This document shows, one piece after another, positions 43,644-52,280 of a stretch of 64,000 nt of DNA; within the stretch, counting starts at the first letter, position 1, and each line of letters opens with the position of its first letter. The notes under the pieces were generated by a model. That model did not search any database. It was given only the letters and a program-made list of their open reading frames with translations, and was not told the origin of the DNA. The translations under genes and the position numbers were made by a program. Source of the stretch: Bacillus_BD oryzisoli (GTDB taxonomy: Bacteria > Bacillota > Bacilli > Bacillales > Cytobacillaceae); contig NZ_CP137640.1 of NCBI RefSeq assembly GCF_036670025.1, positions 1,646,001 to 1,710,000 of the forward strand, given 5' to 3'.

Positions 43644-43853
43644 TTATATCTCCAATACTTTAAAATCTTCAATCTGTTTTTCGTATTCTAAGAATGCTCC
43701 ATCAATAGGAGTTACCAATTCAATGTTGTATGGATAGTCTTTTAATTTTCGACGAATATCCCTTACGGATTCACCTTCAACATAGATTGATTTTGTATTC
43801 TCACGAACTGGTACTTGGTTTTTAGATTCTTGGAAAAAAACCTTAAAAATCAC
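43644..43853 (-). CDS. rpoY: RNA polymerase epsilon subunit RpoY (YkzG)
   Basis: 69 residues from the GTG at 43853, eight bases after GGAG; the frame opens at 43862, but that GTG overlaps the site. The protein reads IFKVFFQESKNQVPVRE and ends DGAFLEYEKQIEDFKVLEI, closely matching B. subtilis RpoY, which binds RNA polymerase near the jaw and resembles phage Gp2. The location directly upstream of rnjA is conserved across Firmicutes. Confidence 0.94.
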   Translation of the reverse strand: MIFKVFFQESKNQVPVRENTKSIYVEGESVRDIRRKLKDYPYNIELVTPIDGAFLEYEKQIEDFKVLEI

Positions 43854-43916
43854 AATAATCACTCCTTAATCCCTTTTTCTTTTTTAATCATTTATTTTTA
43901 TAGCTCCGTTAAGCAT

Positions 43917-44113
43917 GGTTGTAGATTTCCGTTTCAGGCACTTCGCGCACCTTAGGGCGACCCGGAGAGTGCACGACAATTTGTTTCAGCGGGATCTCTT
44001 ATTTCCCGCTTCTCCCGCAGGACATTGAATTACTTCCTTGAAACTGCCCACGCACGAGAAAATTCGGTAGAATTTTCGAGGAGTCTACGTGCCTTCCACT
44101 ACAATCAATCTGT
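43917..44113. repeat. Degenerate Bacillaceae intergenic repeat with nested palindromes
   Basis: The ends form an imperfect inverted repeat: GGTTGTAG...AGGCAC on the left (43917-43940) and GTGCCTTCCACTACAATC on the right (44089-44106). GC-rich internal parts include AGCGGGA/TTCCCGCT and GAAAATTC/GAATTTTC hairpins. The ends (TTTCCGTTTCAGGCACTT and GTGCCTTCCACT) look like a non-coding repeat I have seen dispersed in many Bacillaceae genomes; here it is decayed. It has higher GC than its surroundings. Only one copy lies in this window. Confidence 0.6.
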
Positions 44114-44277
44114 GACCAAAATCAAATTATGCTTTAACACAGCCATTTTTATAAAAAAACAATCATAATAAATGTTTTTTCATTTTCTTCATTCAGTATA
44201 GCCTTCTGTTGATCATAAGTTAAGTTCCGGACTTTGGCGGTGTACGTCACTTTTGCTGTTGGAAAAAAATAAGGAAG

Positions 44278-44303
44278 GAGCCCTTCGTAAGAATGAAGGG
44301 CTC
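44278..44303 (-). terminator. Terminator of the 23-residue peptide gene
   Basis: GAGCCCTTC (44278-44286) pairs with GAAGGGCTC (44295-44303); on the minus strand a U-rich tract follows after a few bases. It lies 8 bp beyond the peptide stop codon. Confidence 0.75.
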
Positions 44304-44310
44304 AAATAAA

Positions 44311-44382
44311 TCAGGCAATTGATTTTTTTCGCAACATATCGTTCCACTGTTTTAAAAGCTTTTTTTTCAGCTTCTTTAACAT
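44311..44382 (-). CDS. 23-residue cationic amphipathic peptide
   Basis: The minus-strand frame from the ATG at 44382 encodes 23 residues, beginning MLKKLKKKLLKQW and ending LRKKSIA, with AAGGAG ten bases upstream and a hairpin terminator just after the stop. Ten of 23 residues are lysine or arginine and the leucines fall on one helix face, so a membrane-active or RNA-binding amphipathic helix is possible. I know no named family for it. The complete set of start, stop, site and terminator argues for a real gene. Confidence 0.6.
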   Translation of the reverse strand: MLKKLKKKLLKQWNDMLRKKSIA

Positions 44383-44617
44383 TGTGGCTCATCTCCTTAT
44401 TTCTATTTTAAACAATCCTAGTCCAAAGTAAAGCAGAAATGGGGTGTTTATAAAGATTATTCTTGTTTTTAGTTATATTATTTGTTTAAAAACCTGAATT
44501 TTTTCATGGAGAAACATGGAATTTATCTGCACATGATGTGAACCGGGATTATATAAGGGCATAGAGTGTGAAGGAGAATTTTTTAATGTATCTAATTAAG
44601 CTCCAAAAAAATAAAGA

Positions 44618-44640
44618 TAAAGGACAGCATGCTGCCCTTT
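44618..44640 (-). terminator. Terminator after def
   Basis: AAAGG-CAGC and GCTG-CCTTT form a palindrome (44619-44640) just downstream of def on the minus strand. Confidence 0.75.
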
Positions 44641-44651
44641 AAGATTTGTGG

Positions 44652-45206
44652 TTAGCGTCCGATTTTTATAGCGTTTTCAGGTTCTTTCATCGGATTTGAT
44701 TTATCAATATGATCATAAAACATGATGCCGTTCAAATGGTCAATCTCATGTTGAAAAACGATGGCAGGAAGGCCCTTTAAGCGAAGTTTAACTTCATTCC
44801 CGTCTGCATTATACCCTTTAATAGTTATTCTTGCATGTCTTGGTACGTACCCTGGATGAGGATCGTCAACGGATAAGCATCCCTCACCAGCAGCAAGAAA
44901 AGACTTTTCAACTGAATGACTGATAATCCTCGGATTTATTAGGGCATAGCTGTATAACCTCTCGTTTTCATCTGTAACATGCACGGCAATCATCCTTTTT
45001 GATACGTTAATTTGCGGTGCAGCCAATCCGACTCCTGGCCGTAAGCCGTATTTAGAAGATATTTCAGGATTTTGGCTATTTTGAACATACTCTAATAGCT
45101 CAGTTAAAATTTTATTATCTTCTTCAGACGCGGGTAAAGAAACCTCGGCTGCTACTTTTCTTAATGTAGGATGTCCATCCCGGATAATATCATCCATTGT
45201 CAGCAT
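44652..45206 (-). CDS. def: Peptide deformylase
   Basis: 184 residues, the type 2 length of B. subtilis DefB (YkrB). All three family motifs are intact: GVGLAAPQI (motif 1, residues 58-66), EGCLSV with the metal cysteine 110, and QHEIDHLNG with histidines 153 and 157 and catalytic glutamate 154. It removes the formyl group from nascent proteins using ferrous iron. AGGAAG precedes the ATG. It is transcribed away from the pdh operon. Confidence 0.96.
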   Translation of the reverse strand: MLTMDDIIRDGHPTLRKVAAEVSLPASEEDNKILTELLEYVQNSQNPEISSKYGLRPGVGLAAPQINVSKRMIAVHVTDENERLYSYALINPRIISHSVEKSFLAAGEGCLSVDDPHPGYVPRHARITIKGYNADGNEVKLRLKGLPAIVFQHEIDHLNGIMFYDHIDKSNPMKEPENAIKIGR

Positions 45207-45910
45207 ATTAAAACACTTCCTTCTAAAAATTCATGTAGTCCAATTTTAACAAAGATACAATGAAAAGTTAATAAAAATGAAGTGGCATGAATATATGAGA
45301 AATATAGTAAAAAAATAAATGGAAGTACTCTCATAACAATGGTGAGGCAATGTTAACACTATGTTTATACAGTAAAATGAATAGAACAGACAGATAATGA
45401 AGAAGATTTTTTTATAAGTATTATTATTTAGCAGTATTTACTTTATTGAAATAATATGTCGCAAGAACTAATTTTTATACACTTACTTTGCTATAACAGA
45501 TGTCTGTTATGGTTAATGTTATATAGTACAGATGTGAATTACGAATGAAACAGTTTGATAAATATTGAGCAATCATTATTTGCGATTCTTGAAAAACTTT
45601 AATCAAATTCATTGACTCTAACCACTTTTATAAGTAAACTAATAGTTGCAGTTTGAAATGTGTATCATTTTTTTGTGAAAATAGACTGATACAGAAAAAG
45701 GTGATTATGGTATTTGTTATAGAGAATCATAATTACATACAACTGAGAAAGACAGCATAGGTATTATCAATCAATGAAAGAATATACTTTTCATCTTTAT
45801 TAATGGAAAGTATAAGTTATATTAAGAAAGTTTTTTTAAACAGAAAAGCTATGAATAATTGATTTTTGGATACTCTATTAACGTCTAAAAGAAACGAAAG
45901 GATGACTGGG
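45207..45910. promoter_or_regulatory. Long regulatory region between def and pdhA
   Basis: About 700 bp, very AT-rich, without a credible gene (B. subtilis has ykyA here). It holds the inverted repeat ATAACAGA-TG-TCTGTTAT (45493-45510) and a possible SigA promoter, TTGACT (45612-45617) and TAAACT (45635-45640) 17 bases apart, which would give a leader of about 265 nt for pdhA. A 17-codon frame near 45707 has a weak ribosome binding site but no other support. Confidence 0.5.
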
Positions 45911-47026
45911 ATGGCTTCTAATACAAAGAATGTACAACTTGATGCAAAAGCTCAAGTTGAGAAAATTGCTGAGCAGTTTCAAATGTTTCAGATTTTAAAT
46001 GAAGAGGGCCAGGTTGTGAATGAAGCAGCAATGCCTGATCTAACAGATGATCAATTACAAGAATTAATGCGTCGCATGGTCTATACAAGAATTCTTGACC
46101 AACGCTCCATTTCATTAAATAGACAAGGTCGTTTAGGTTTTTATGCTCCGACTGCAGGACAAGAAGCATCACAACTTGCTTCCCATTTTGCACTTGAAAA
46201 AGAGGATTATGTTCTGCCGGGATATCGTGATGTTCCGCAAATTATATGGCATGGCTTACCTTTATACCAAGCCTTTCTATGGTCACGAGGACATTTTGAA
46301 GGCGGACAAATTCCAGAAGGTGTTAATGTATATATTCCACAAATTATTATTGGGGCTCAGTATGTGCAAACAGCGGGTGTTGCTCTGGGCTTAAAGAAAC
46401 GTGGACAAAAAGCTGTTGCAATTACATATACAGGTGACGGCGGAACCTCTCAAGGTGATTTCTATGAAGGAATCAACTTTGCAGGTGCATTTAAAGCACC
46501 GGCTATCTTTATTGTTCAAAACAATCAATTTGCGATCTCAACTCCACGTGAAAAGCAAACGGCAGCACATACACTTGCACAAAAGGCAGTTGCAGCTGGT
46601 ATTCCAGGAATTTTAGTTGATGGAATGGATCCGTTAGCTGTCTATGCTGCAGTTAGCCAGGCTCGTGAACGTGCTATAAATGGAGAAGGTCCAACTTTAA
46701 TTGAGACATTAACATATCGTTATGGTCCACATACAATGGCAGGCGACGATCCAACACGTTATCGTACTTCTGATCTTGATAATGAATGGGAGAAGAAAGA
46801 TCCCCTTGTTCGTTTCCGTAAATTCCTTGAAGCGAAAGGTTTATGGAGTGAGGAAAAAGAAAATGAAGTAATTGAACAAGCGAAAGATGAGATTAAAGAA
46901 GCGATTAAGAAAGCTGATGCTGCTCCAAAACAAAAGGTAACGGATTTAATGTCTATAATGTATGAAGAAATGCCACATCACTTAAAAGAACAATATGAAA
47001 TTTATCAAGCAAAGGAGTCGAAATAA
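45911..47026 (+). CDS. pdhA: Pyruvate dehydrogenase E1 alpha subunit
   Basis: 371 residues from the ATG at 45911, nine bases after AAAGG; the frame is open to 45866, but the B. subtilis start matches 45911. The thiamine diphosphate motif is in TGDGGTSQGDFYEGINFA; YGPHTMAGDDPTRYR is the phosphorylation-loop region of E1 alpha. With PdhB it decarboxylates pyruvate and transfers the acetyl group to E2 lipoate. pdhB follows after three bases. Confidence 0.97.
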   Translation: MASNTKNVQLDAKAQVEKIAEQFQMFQILNEEGQVVNEAAMPDLTDDQLQELMRRMVYTRILDQRSISLNRQGRLGFYAPTAGQEASQLASHFALEKEDYVLPGYRDVPQIIWHGLPLYQAFLWSRGHFEGGQIPEGVNVYIPQIIIGAQYVQTAGVALGLKKRGQKAVAITYTGDGGTSQGDFYEGINFAGAFKAPAIFIVQNNQFAISTPREKQTAAHTLAQKAVAAGIPGILVDGMDPLAVYAAVSQARERAINGEGPTLIETLTYRYGPHTMAGDDPTRYRTSDLDNEWEKKDPLVRFRKFLEAKGLWSEEKENEVIEQAKDEIKEAIKKADAAPKQKVTDLMSIMYEEMPHHLKEQYEIYQAKESK

Positions 47027-47029
47027 GCC

Positions 47030-48007
47030 ATGGCGCAAATGACAATGATTCAAGCAATCACGGATGCGTTACGTACAGAACTGCGCAATGATCCAAATGT
47101 ATTAATTTTTGGAGAAGACGTTGGCGTAAATGGCGGTGTGTTCCGTGCTACTGATGGACTTCAACAGGAATTTGGTGAAGATCGTGTATTTGATACACCG
47201 CTTGCTGAGTCAGGAATTGGCGGTTTAGCATTCGGATTAAGTTTACAAGGCTTCCGTTCTGTGCCAGAAATTCAATTTTTTGGATTTGTTTTTGAAGTAT
47301 TTGATCAAATTGCAGGACAATTAGCTCGTTTACGCTACCGTACTGGTGGTAAATACCATGCGCCTGTTACCATTCGCGCTCCATTTGGAGGCGGGGTACA
47401 TACACCAGATATGCATGCGGATAGTTTAGAAGGTTTGATGGCACAAACACCTGGATTAAAGGTAGTTATTCCTTCTACACCATATGATGCAAAAGGATTG
47501 TTAATTTCGGCGATCCGTGATAATGATCCGGTTGTCTTCTTAGAACATATGAAATTGTATCGTTCTTTCCGTCAGGAAGTTCCTGAAGAAGAATATACAA
47601 TTCCATTAGGAAAAGCAGAAGTAAAGCGTGAAGGTACTGATGTATCAATTATTACTTATGGTGCAATGGTACATGAATCATTAAAAGCAGCAGAAGAACT
47701 TGAAAAGGAAGGATATTCTGCTGAAGTAATTGATTTGCGTACAGTCAGCCCGATTGATATTGATACAATCATTGCTTCGGTCGAAAAGACGGGTCGTGCC
47801 ATTGTTGTGCAAGAAGCTCAAAAACAAGCGGGTATTGCAGCGAATGTTGTGGCAGAAATTAATGATCGTGCTATTCTTAGTCTTGAAGCGCCGGTGTTGC
47901 GCGTTGCGGCTCCTGATACAGTATTTCCATTCCCGCAGGCAGAATCTGTGTGGCTGCCAAACTTTAAAGATGTAATTGAAACAGCCAAAAAAGTTTTAAC
48001 GTTTTAA
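47030..48007 (+). CDS. pdhB: Pyruvate dehydrogenase E1 beta subunit
   Basis: 325 residues, ATG after AAAGGAGTC. The transketolase-like domain has LIFGEDVGVNGGVFRAT and PFGGGVHTPDMHAD; the C-terminal domain binds E2. It completes the E1 heterotetramer with PdhA. The codons are typical of highly expressed genes. A 132-bp gap with a hairpin separates it from pdhC, wider than the other gaps of the operon. Confidence 0.97.
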   Translation: MAQMTMIQAITDALRTELRNDPNVLIFGEDVGVNGGVFRATDGLQQEFGEDRVFDTPLAESGIGGLAFGLSLQGFRSVPEIQFFGFVFEVFDQIAGQLARLRYRTGGKYHAPVTIRAPFGGGVHTPDMHADSLEGLMAQTPGLKVVIPSTPYDAKGLLISAIRDNDPVVFLEHMKLYRSFRQEVPEEEYTIPLGKAEVKREGTDVSIITYGAMVHESLKAAEELEKEGYSAEVIDLRTVSPIDIDTIIASVEKTGRAIVVQEAQKQAGIAANVVAEINDRAILSLEAPVLRVAAPDTVFPFPQAESVWLPNFKDVIETAKKVLTF

Positions 48008-48082
48008 TTAACGGAGAAGTACTTTTAATATAAAAAAATGAAAACTCATTAGACATGATTAAAAAATCTAGTTCCTAGGTCG

Positions 48083-48102
48083 GAAAGTTATTAAAAACTT
48101 TC
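48083..48102 (+). promoter_or_regulatory. Stem-loop in the pdhB-pdhC gap
   Basis: GAAAGTT (48083-48089) pairs with AACTTTC (48096-48102). It has no T run, so it is more likely an mRNA processing or stability element than a terminator. Confidence 0.4.
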
Positions 48103-48139
48103 TGATTGAATGGACATGATGATACAGGAGGAATTTCCA

Positions 48140-49432
48140 ATGTCTTTTCAATTTAAAATGCCTGATATTGGTGAAGGTATCCATGAAGGTGAAATAGTTA
48201 AATGGTTTGTAAAGCCAGGGGATAAGGTCCAAGAAGATGATGTATTATGTGAAGTTCAAAATGATAAAGCAGTTGTTGAAATTCCATCTCCAGTAGAAGG
48301 AACGGTCGAAGAAGTATTGGTAGGGGAAGGAACCGTTGCGACAGTTGGACAGGTGCTAATCAAATTTGATGCACCAGGATATGAAAATTTACAATTTAAA
48401 GGCGATGAAGCCGAGGAACAGCCAAAAGCTGAAGAAGTGAAAAAGGAAGAAGAACCTAAAGCTGAAGCTGCTGAAAGTACAGCTGTACAAGCGGATCCGA
48501 ACCACCATGTAGTAGCAATGCCTTCAGTGCGTAAATATGCCCGTGAAAAAGGCGTCGATATTCGTTTAGTTTCTGGAAGCGGAAAGAACGGACGTATTAT
48601 AAAAGAAGATATTGATGCATTTATCAATGGCGTCGCACCTGCAGCCGTAACAAATCAGGCAGCAGAGGCAGCTGTAGATAATGATGCAGGAACAGCTGCT
48701 GCTCAAGCACCAGTTATTCCTCAAGGACAATATCCTGAAACTCGTGAAAAGATGAGCGGAATCCGCAAAGCGATTGCGAAGGCAATGGTCAATTCTAAAC
48801 ATACTGCACCACACGTTACTTTAATGGACGAAGTGGATGTAACGAAACTTGTTGCTCACCGTAAAAAATTCAAAGAAGTGGCAGCAAATAAAGGAATTAA
48901 ATTAACTTTCTTACCTTATGTTGTTAAAGCATTAACCAGTGCTTTACGTGAATTCCCAGCACTTAATACATCTCTTGATGATGCTAATAATGAAATCATT
49001 CATAAGCATTATTTTAATATCGGAATTGCTGCTGACACAGAAAAAGGGTTGTTAGTACCAGTAGTGAAAGATGCTGACCGCAAATCTATTTTCAATATTT
49101 CAAATGAAATTAATGAGTTAGCTGTAAAAGCTCGTGACGGTAAGCTTGCACCAGATGAAATGAAGGGTGCTTCTTGTACTATTTCTAATATTGGATCTGC
49201 TGGCGGACAATGGTTTACTCCTGTCATCAATCATCCGGAAGTAGCTATTCTTGGTATCGGCAGAATAGCTGAAAAACCAGTTGTTAAGGACGGAGAAATT
49301 GTGGCAGCTCCAGTATTATCTTTATCTTTAAGCTTTGACCACCGTATGATCGATGGTGCAACTGCACAGAATGCCTTAAATCATATTAAACGATTACTAA
49401 ATGACCCAGAACTTTTGTTAATGGAGGCGTAA
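48140..49432 (+). CDS. pdhC: Dihydrolipoamide acetyltransferase (E2 of pyruvate dehydrogenase)
   Basis: 430 residues from the ATG at 48140 after AGGAGG. A single lipoyl domain carries lysine 43 in NDKAVVEIP; an Ala/Glu/Lys-rich linker follows, then the E1/E3-binding domain (VVAMPSVRKYAREKGVDIRL region, about 125-160), a second linker, and the catalytic domain with the active histidine in SFDHRMIDGATA. It forms the 60-subunit core that makes acetyl-CoA. The internal start further upstream at 48110 is not credible. Confidence 0.97.
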   Translation: MSFQFKMPDIGEGIHEGEIVKWFVKPGDKVQEDDVLCEVQNDKAVVEIPSPVEGTVEEVLVGEGTVATVGQVLIKFDAPGYENLQFKGDEAEEQPKAEEVKKEEEPKAEAAESTAVQADPNHHVVAMPSVRKYAREKGVDIRLVSGSGKNGRIIKEDIDAFINGVAPAAVTNQAAEAAVDNDAGTAAAQAPVIPQGQYPETREKMSGIRKAIAKAMVNSKHTAPHVTLMDEVDVTKLVAHRKKFKEVAANKGIKLTFLPYVVKALTSALREFPALNTSLDDANNEIIHKHYFNIGIAADTEKGLLVPVVKDADRKSIFNISNEINELAVKARDGKLAPDEMKGASCTISNIGSAGGQWFTPVINHPEVAILGIGRIAEKPVVKDGEIVAAPVLSLSLSFDHRMIDGATAQNALNHIKRLLNDPELLLMEA

Positions 49433-49435
49433 TAA

Positions 49436-50845
49436 ATGGTTGTCGGAGATTTTCCAATTGAAACAGATACTATAGTAATTGGAGCAGGTCCTGGAGGGTA
49501 CGTCGCTGCTATTCGTGCAGCGCAGCTAGGGCAAAAAGTAACGATTGTCGAAAAGAACGTGGTAGGCGGGGTGTGCCTAAATGTTGGCTGTATTCCTTCC
49601 AAAGCATTAATCGCGGCAGGGCATCGTTATGAAACAGCAAAACATTCAGCTGACTATGGTATTAGCGCTGAAAATGTAACAGTTGACTTTTCAAAGGTTC
49701 AACAATGGAAAGCTAGCGTTGTTAAAAAGCTGACAGGCGGAGTAGAAGGACTGTTAAAAGGAAATAAAGTAGAAATCGCATATGGTGAAGCTTATTTTGT
49801 TGACAGTAATTCCTTACGTGTAATTGGTGAGAAATCTTCTCAAACATATAATTTCAAAAACGCAATTATTGCAACCGGCTCACGACCAATTGAATTACCT
49901 GCCTTTAAATATTCTAAGCGCGTATTAAACTCTACAGGTGCATTAGCACTAGAAGAGATCCCTGAGAAGATTGTTGTCATCGGTGGGGGAGTCATCGGCT
50001 TAGAATTGGGCGGTGCGTATGCAAACTTTGGTACACAAGTAACTGTCATCGAAGGTGCTGATGACATTTTGCTTGGATTTGAAAAGCAAATGTCTTCACT
50101 TGTTAAGCGTAATATGAAGGGTAAAGGTGTAGAATTCTATACGAAAGCAAGTGCTAAAGGTGTTGAGGAAACAGAGAATGGTGTTGTTGTAACATTTGAA
50201 GTAAACGGCGAGGAAAAGAAAGTTGAAGCTGATTATTTATTTGTGATGGTTGGCCGTCGTCCAAATACAGATGAAATGGGTCTTGATCAAGCCGGTGTAA
50301 AGATGAGTGAAAGAGGCATTATTGAAATCGACAAGCAATGCCGTACGAATATCAGTAATATTTATGCGATTGGTGATATTGTTCCTGGACCTCAGCTTGC
50401 CCATAAGGCATCATATGAAGCGAAAATTGCTGCAGAGGCGATCGCGGGACACGCATCTGAAATTGACTATTTAGGAATCCCTGCCGTTGTGTTCTCAGAA
50501 CCTGAACTAGCTTCTGTTGGTTATACAGAAAAACAGGCAAAAGACGAAGGTCTTGATATTGTAGCAGCGAAATTCCCATTCGCAGCAAATGGACGTGCGT
50601 TATCACTGGACAGCACGGACGGATTTATGAAACTTATTACAAGAAAAGAAGATGGGATTGTAATTGGAGCGCAAATTGCAGGTGCCAGTGCGTCTGATAT
50701 GATTTCAGAGCTTGGGTTAGCTATTGAAGCAGGAATGACTGCAGAAGATATTGCGATGACCATCCATGCTCATCCTACACTAGGTGAAATTACAATGGAA
50801 ACGGCGGAAGTTGCTTTAGGCAGCCCGATCCATATATTGAAGTAA
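49436..50845 (+). CDS. pdhD: Dihydrolipoamide dehydrogenase (E3)
   Basis: 469 residues, ATG after GGAGG. FAD binding is shown by IVIGAGPGGYVAAIRAAQLG, the redox disulfide by GGVCLNVGCIPSKAL, NAD binding by VVIGGGVIGLELGGAYANFG and the catalytic histidine by HAHPTLGEI. It reoxidises dihydrolipoamide for pyruvate dehydrogenase and probably other 2-oxoacid complexes. It is the last gene of the operon and a terminator follows. Confidence 0.97.
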   Translation: MVVGDFPIETDTIVIGAGPGGYVAAIRAAQLGQKVTIVEKNVVGGVCLNVGCIPSKALIAAGHRYETAKHSADYGISAENVTVDFSKVQQWKASVVKKLTGGVEGLLKGNKVEIAYGEAYFVDSNSLRVIGEKSSQTYNFKNAIIATGSRPIELPAFKYSKRVLNSTGALALEEIPEKIVVIGGGVIGLELGGAYANFGTQVTVIEGADDILLGFEKQMSSLVKRNMKGKGVEFYTKASAKGVEETENGVVVTFEVNGEEKKVEADYLFVMVGRRPNTDEMGLDQAGVKMSERGIIEIDKQCRTNISNIYAIGDIVPGPQLAHKASYEAKIAAEAIAGHASEIDYLGIPAVVFSEPELASVGYTEKQAKDEGLDIVAAKFPFAANGRALSLDSTDGFMKLITRKEDGIVIGAQIAGASASDMISELGLAIEAGMTAEDIAMTIHAHPTLGEITMETAEVALGSPIHILK

Positions 50846-50848
50846 AGT

Positions 50849-50883
50849 AAAAAGCTGGCTCGTTTTTGAGTCAGCTTTTTTTA
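50849..50883 (+). terminator. Terminator of the pdh operon
   Basis: AAAAGCTGGCTC and GAGTCAGCTTTT pair with one mismatch and are followed by Ts. Confidence 0.88.
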
Positions 50884-50906
50884 ATGTATATGTTTAAAAT
50901 TGTTGA

Positions 50907-51287
50907 TTACGACGAACCGGATAAAACTTTAGCGATTGGTGCAATAATTTCCTCTACGGTCGCTTTTCCTTCAATTTCTACAATTACCCGATTTCGATAA
51001 TATACAAGCAAGGCAGGGCACTGGTCAATTTCGAATATACTATCATAATCATCTATTTCAGAAGCCGATAGAATCTTCATATTTTTCATTTGTTCTGGGT
51101 AATCCTTTTTCAGCTCGATAATTGCATCATAATAGGAAACCTCTTGTTCTAAAGCCTCATCATCAGAAAAAAATACAATCTGTTTAGTATTGTTATCGAC
51201 AGTAAATAAATGTTGCGGCTCTTTTCTGTCACACGACATGATCAGTAACAGACTAAAGGCCATTAAAAGAAGTGGTTTTCCTTTCAT
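50907..51287 (-). CDS. slp: Small peptidoglycan-associated lipoprotein Slp
   Basis: 126 residues with a signal peptide and lipobox LLIMSC (cysteine 19). The mature part looks like a thioredoxin fold without the CxxC pair: IVFFSDDEALEQE, KILSASEIDDYDSIFEIDQCPALLVYYRNRVIVEIEG are typical strands around a cis-proline. B. subtilis slp also lies next to pdhD and was named for its similarity to peptidoglycan-associated lipoproteins. Function is unknown. It converges on the pdh operon. Confidence 0.82.
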   Translation of the reverse strand: MKGKPLLLMAFSLLLIMSCDRKEPQHLFTVDNNTKQIVFFSDDEALEQEVSYYDAIIELKKDYPEQMKNMKILSASEIDDYDSIFEIDQCPALLVYYRNRVIVEIEGKATVEEIIAPIAKVLSGSS

Positions 51288-51473
51288 TTAACCAATGCCT
51301 CGCTTTACAATATAAATCAATAACTTTTCTTTTGAGAATATAGTAGTAATATGATACCATACATAATTGCCATTATCTGTATAGTTATTTAATTGTTACA
51401 AAAATGAAAAATAAGTAAGTGGGGCTTTACATATATTTACTGTATAAAATGGTTACGGTAATGGTGGTGTTAT

Positions 51474-51713
51474 ATGCGGATTTATACGGTTATAATCATA
51501 CAGTTCATGATTTGGAGTGGTTTTACATTTATTGAATGGCTTTCAACGTTAGATTGGTACATATACAAAATTATGATGTTTTTTATCTTTTTCTATTTAG
51601 CTATTGTGATTGGTAATCAATTTATTCATTCAACAAGAAAAACGATGTTTGTTACTGTTTTTAGTTTAAGCTTATATAGTTTTATTCATATTGTAATGCT
51701 AAGCTTATGGTAA
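51474..51713 (+). CDS. Small membrane protein, unknown
   Basis: 79 residues with three hydrophobic segments (about 3-22, 28-48 and 56-78) joined by short polar turns; the IHSTRKT turn is basic and so probably cytoplasmic. GTAATGGTGG lies upstream of the ATG, a moderate ribosome binding site. No family is recognised. Its stop codon lies inside the strong terminator shared with the convergent gene, which supports it as a real transcript. Confidence 0.6.
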   Translation: MRIYTVIIIQFMIWSGFTFIEWLSTLDWYIYKIMMFFIFFYLAIVIGNQFIHSTRKTMFVTVFSLSLYSFIHIVMLSLW

Positions 51714-51745
51714 AAAAAGCGTGTCATTAGACATGCTTTTTTACC
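51709..51745. terminator. Bidirectional terminator
   Basis: GGTAAAAAAAGCGTGTC (51709-51725) pairs with GACATGCTTTTTTACC (51730-51745) with one G-T pair. Confidence 0.9.
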
Positions 51746-51770
51746 ATCGTGCTTACTCATATCGTTGGGG

Positions 51771-52202
51771 TTATTTTCTTTTATAATAATACATGATACG
51801 GCCGTTAAATAAATGAAGTTCGCCCTGCAGCTTATTCGCTAGGAATTTGCCTAATTCATTTGCTTTTCCTTTATCTCCATATGTAGATTGGTTCGTAAGT
51901 GCCAGCTGTATTATTGTTTGGGGTGCTTCATTGGCATCAGCCGCTAATGTCTGTTCCTCGTCAATACTTAATTTAATAGAATGGTAGCGATCTTGTTTAG
52001 CTGCTAAATAGAGCTGACGTTTGTTATCGTTCGTTTCATCTTGCATTTCATAAGGAAATGCGGCCTGACCATACGGCCAATCAAGCTGCTCTCCCGTTTT
52101 AGTTGTAATTTCTTTATAATACTCAAGCATTTCTTTTAACTCATCAATGGTCATTGTTTGTTTTACTGAAGCCGGAACAAGCTTAATATACGCCTTATTC
52201 AT
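51771..52202 (-). CDS. DUF1885 family protein
   Basis: 143 residues from the ATG at 52202, six bases after GGGGATA; the ATG at 52214 touches AAGG. The protein is soluble, with MNKAYIKLVPAS at the start and a conserved C-terminus KGKANELGKFLANKLQGEL followed by GRIMYYYKRK, which I recognise as DUF1885 of Bacillaceae. A structure exists for the family but no function. It is divergent from the next gene, sharing a region with a perfect inverted repeat. Confidence 0.75.
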   Translation of the reverse strand: MNKAYIKLVPASVKQTMTIDELKEMLEYYKEITTKTGEQLDWPYGQAAFPYEMQDETNDNKRQLYLAAKQDRYHSIKLSIDEEQTLAADANEAPQTIIQLALTNQSTYGDKGKANELGKFLANKLQGELHLFNGRIMYYYKRK

Positions 52203-52280
52203 TTCTATCCCCATCCTTTTGATGAACTATTATCCGTAAATAAAAAATGTATATATCCTACCTAATTTATTCTAACATTG

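Larger units (their letters stand above)
43854..44310. other. Intergenic region upstream of rpoY-rnjA, holding a repeat element
   Basis: About 460 bp. The minus-strand promoter of rpoY-rnjA must lie here. The stretch 43917-44113 is a structured repeat (listed separately), and 44278-44303 is the terminator of the small peptide gene. No other gene is supported. In B. subtilis this place holds ykrA, which is absent. Confidence 0.5.

Noticed and set aside
45707..45760. 17-codon frame upstream of pdhA
   Set aside because: Only a weak AAGGTGAT site and no supporting terminator or recognisable peptide.
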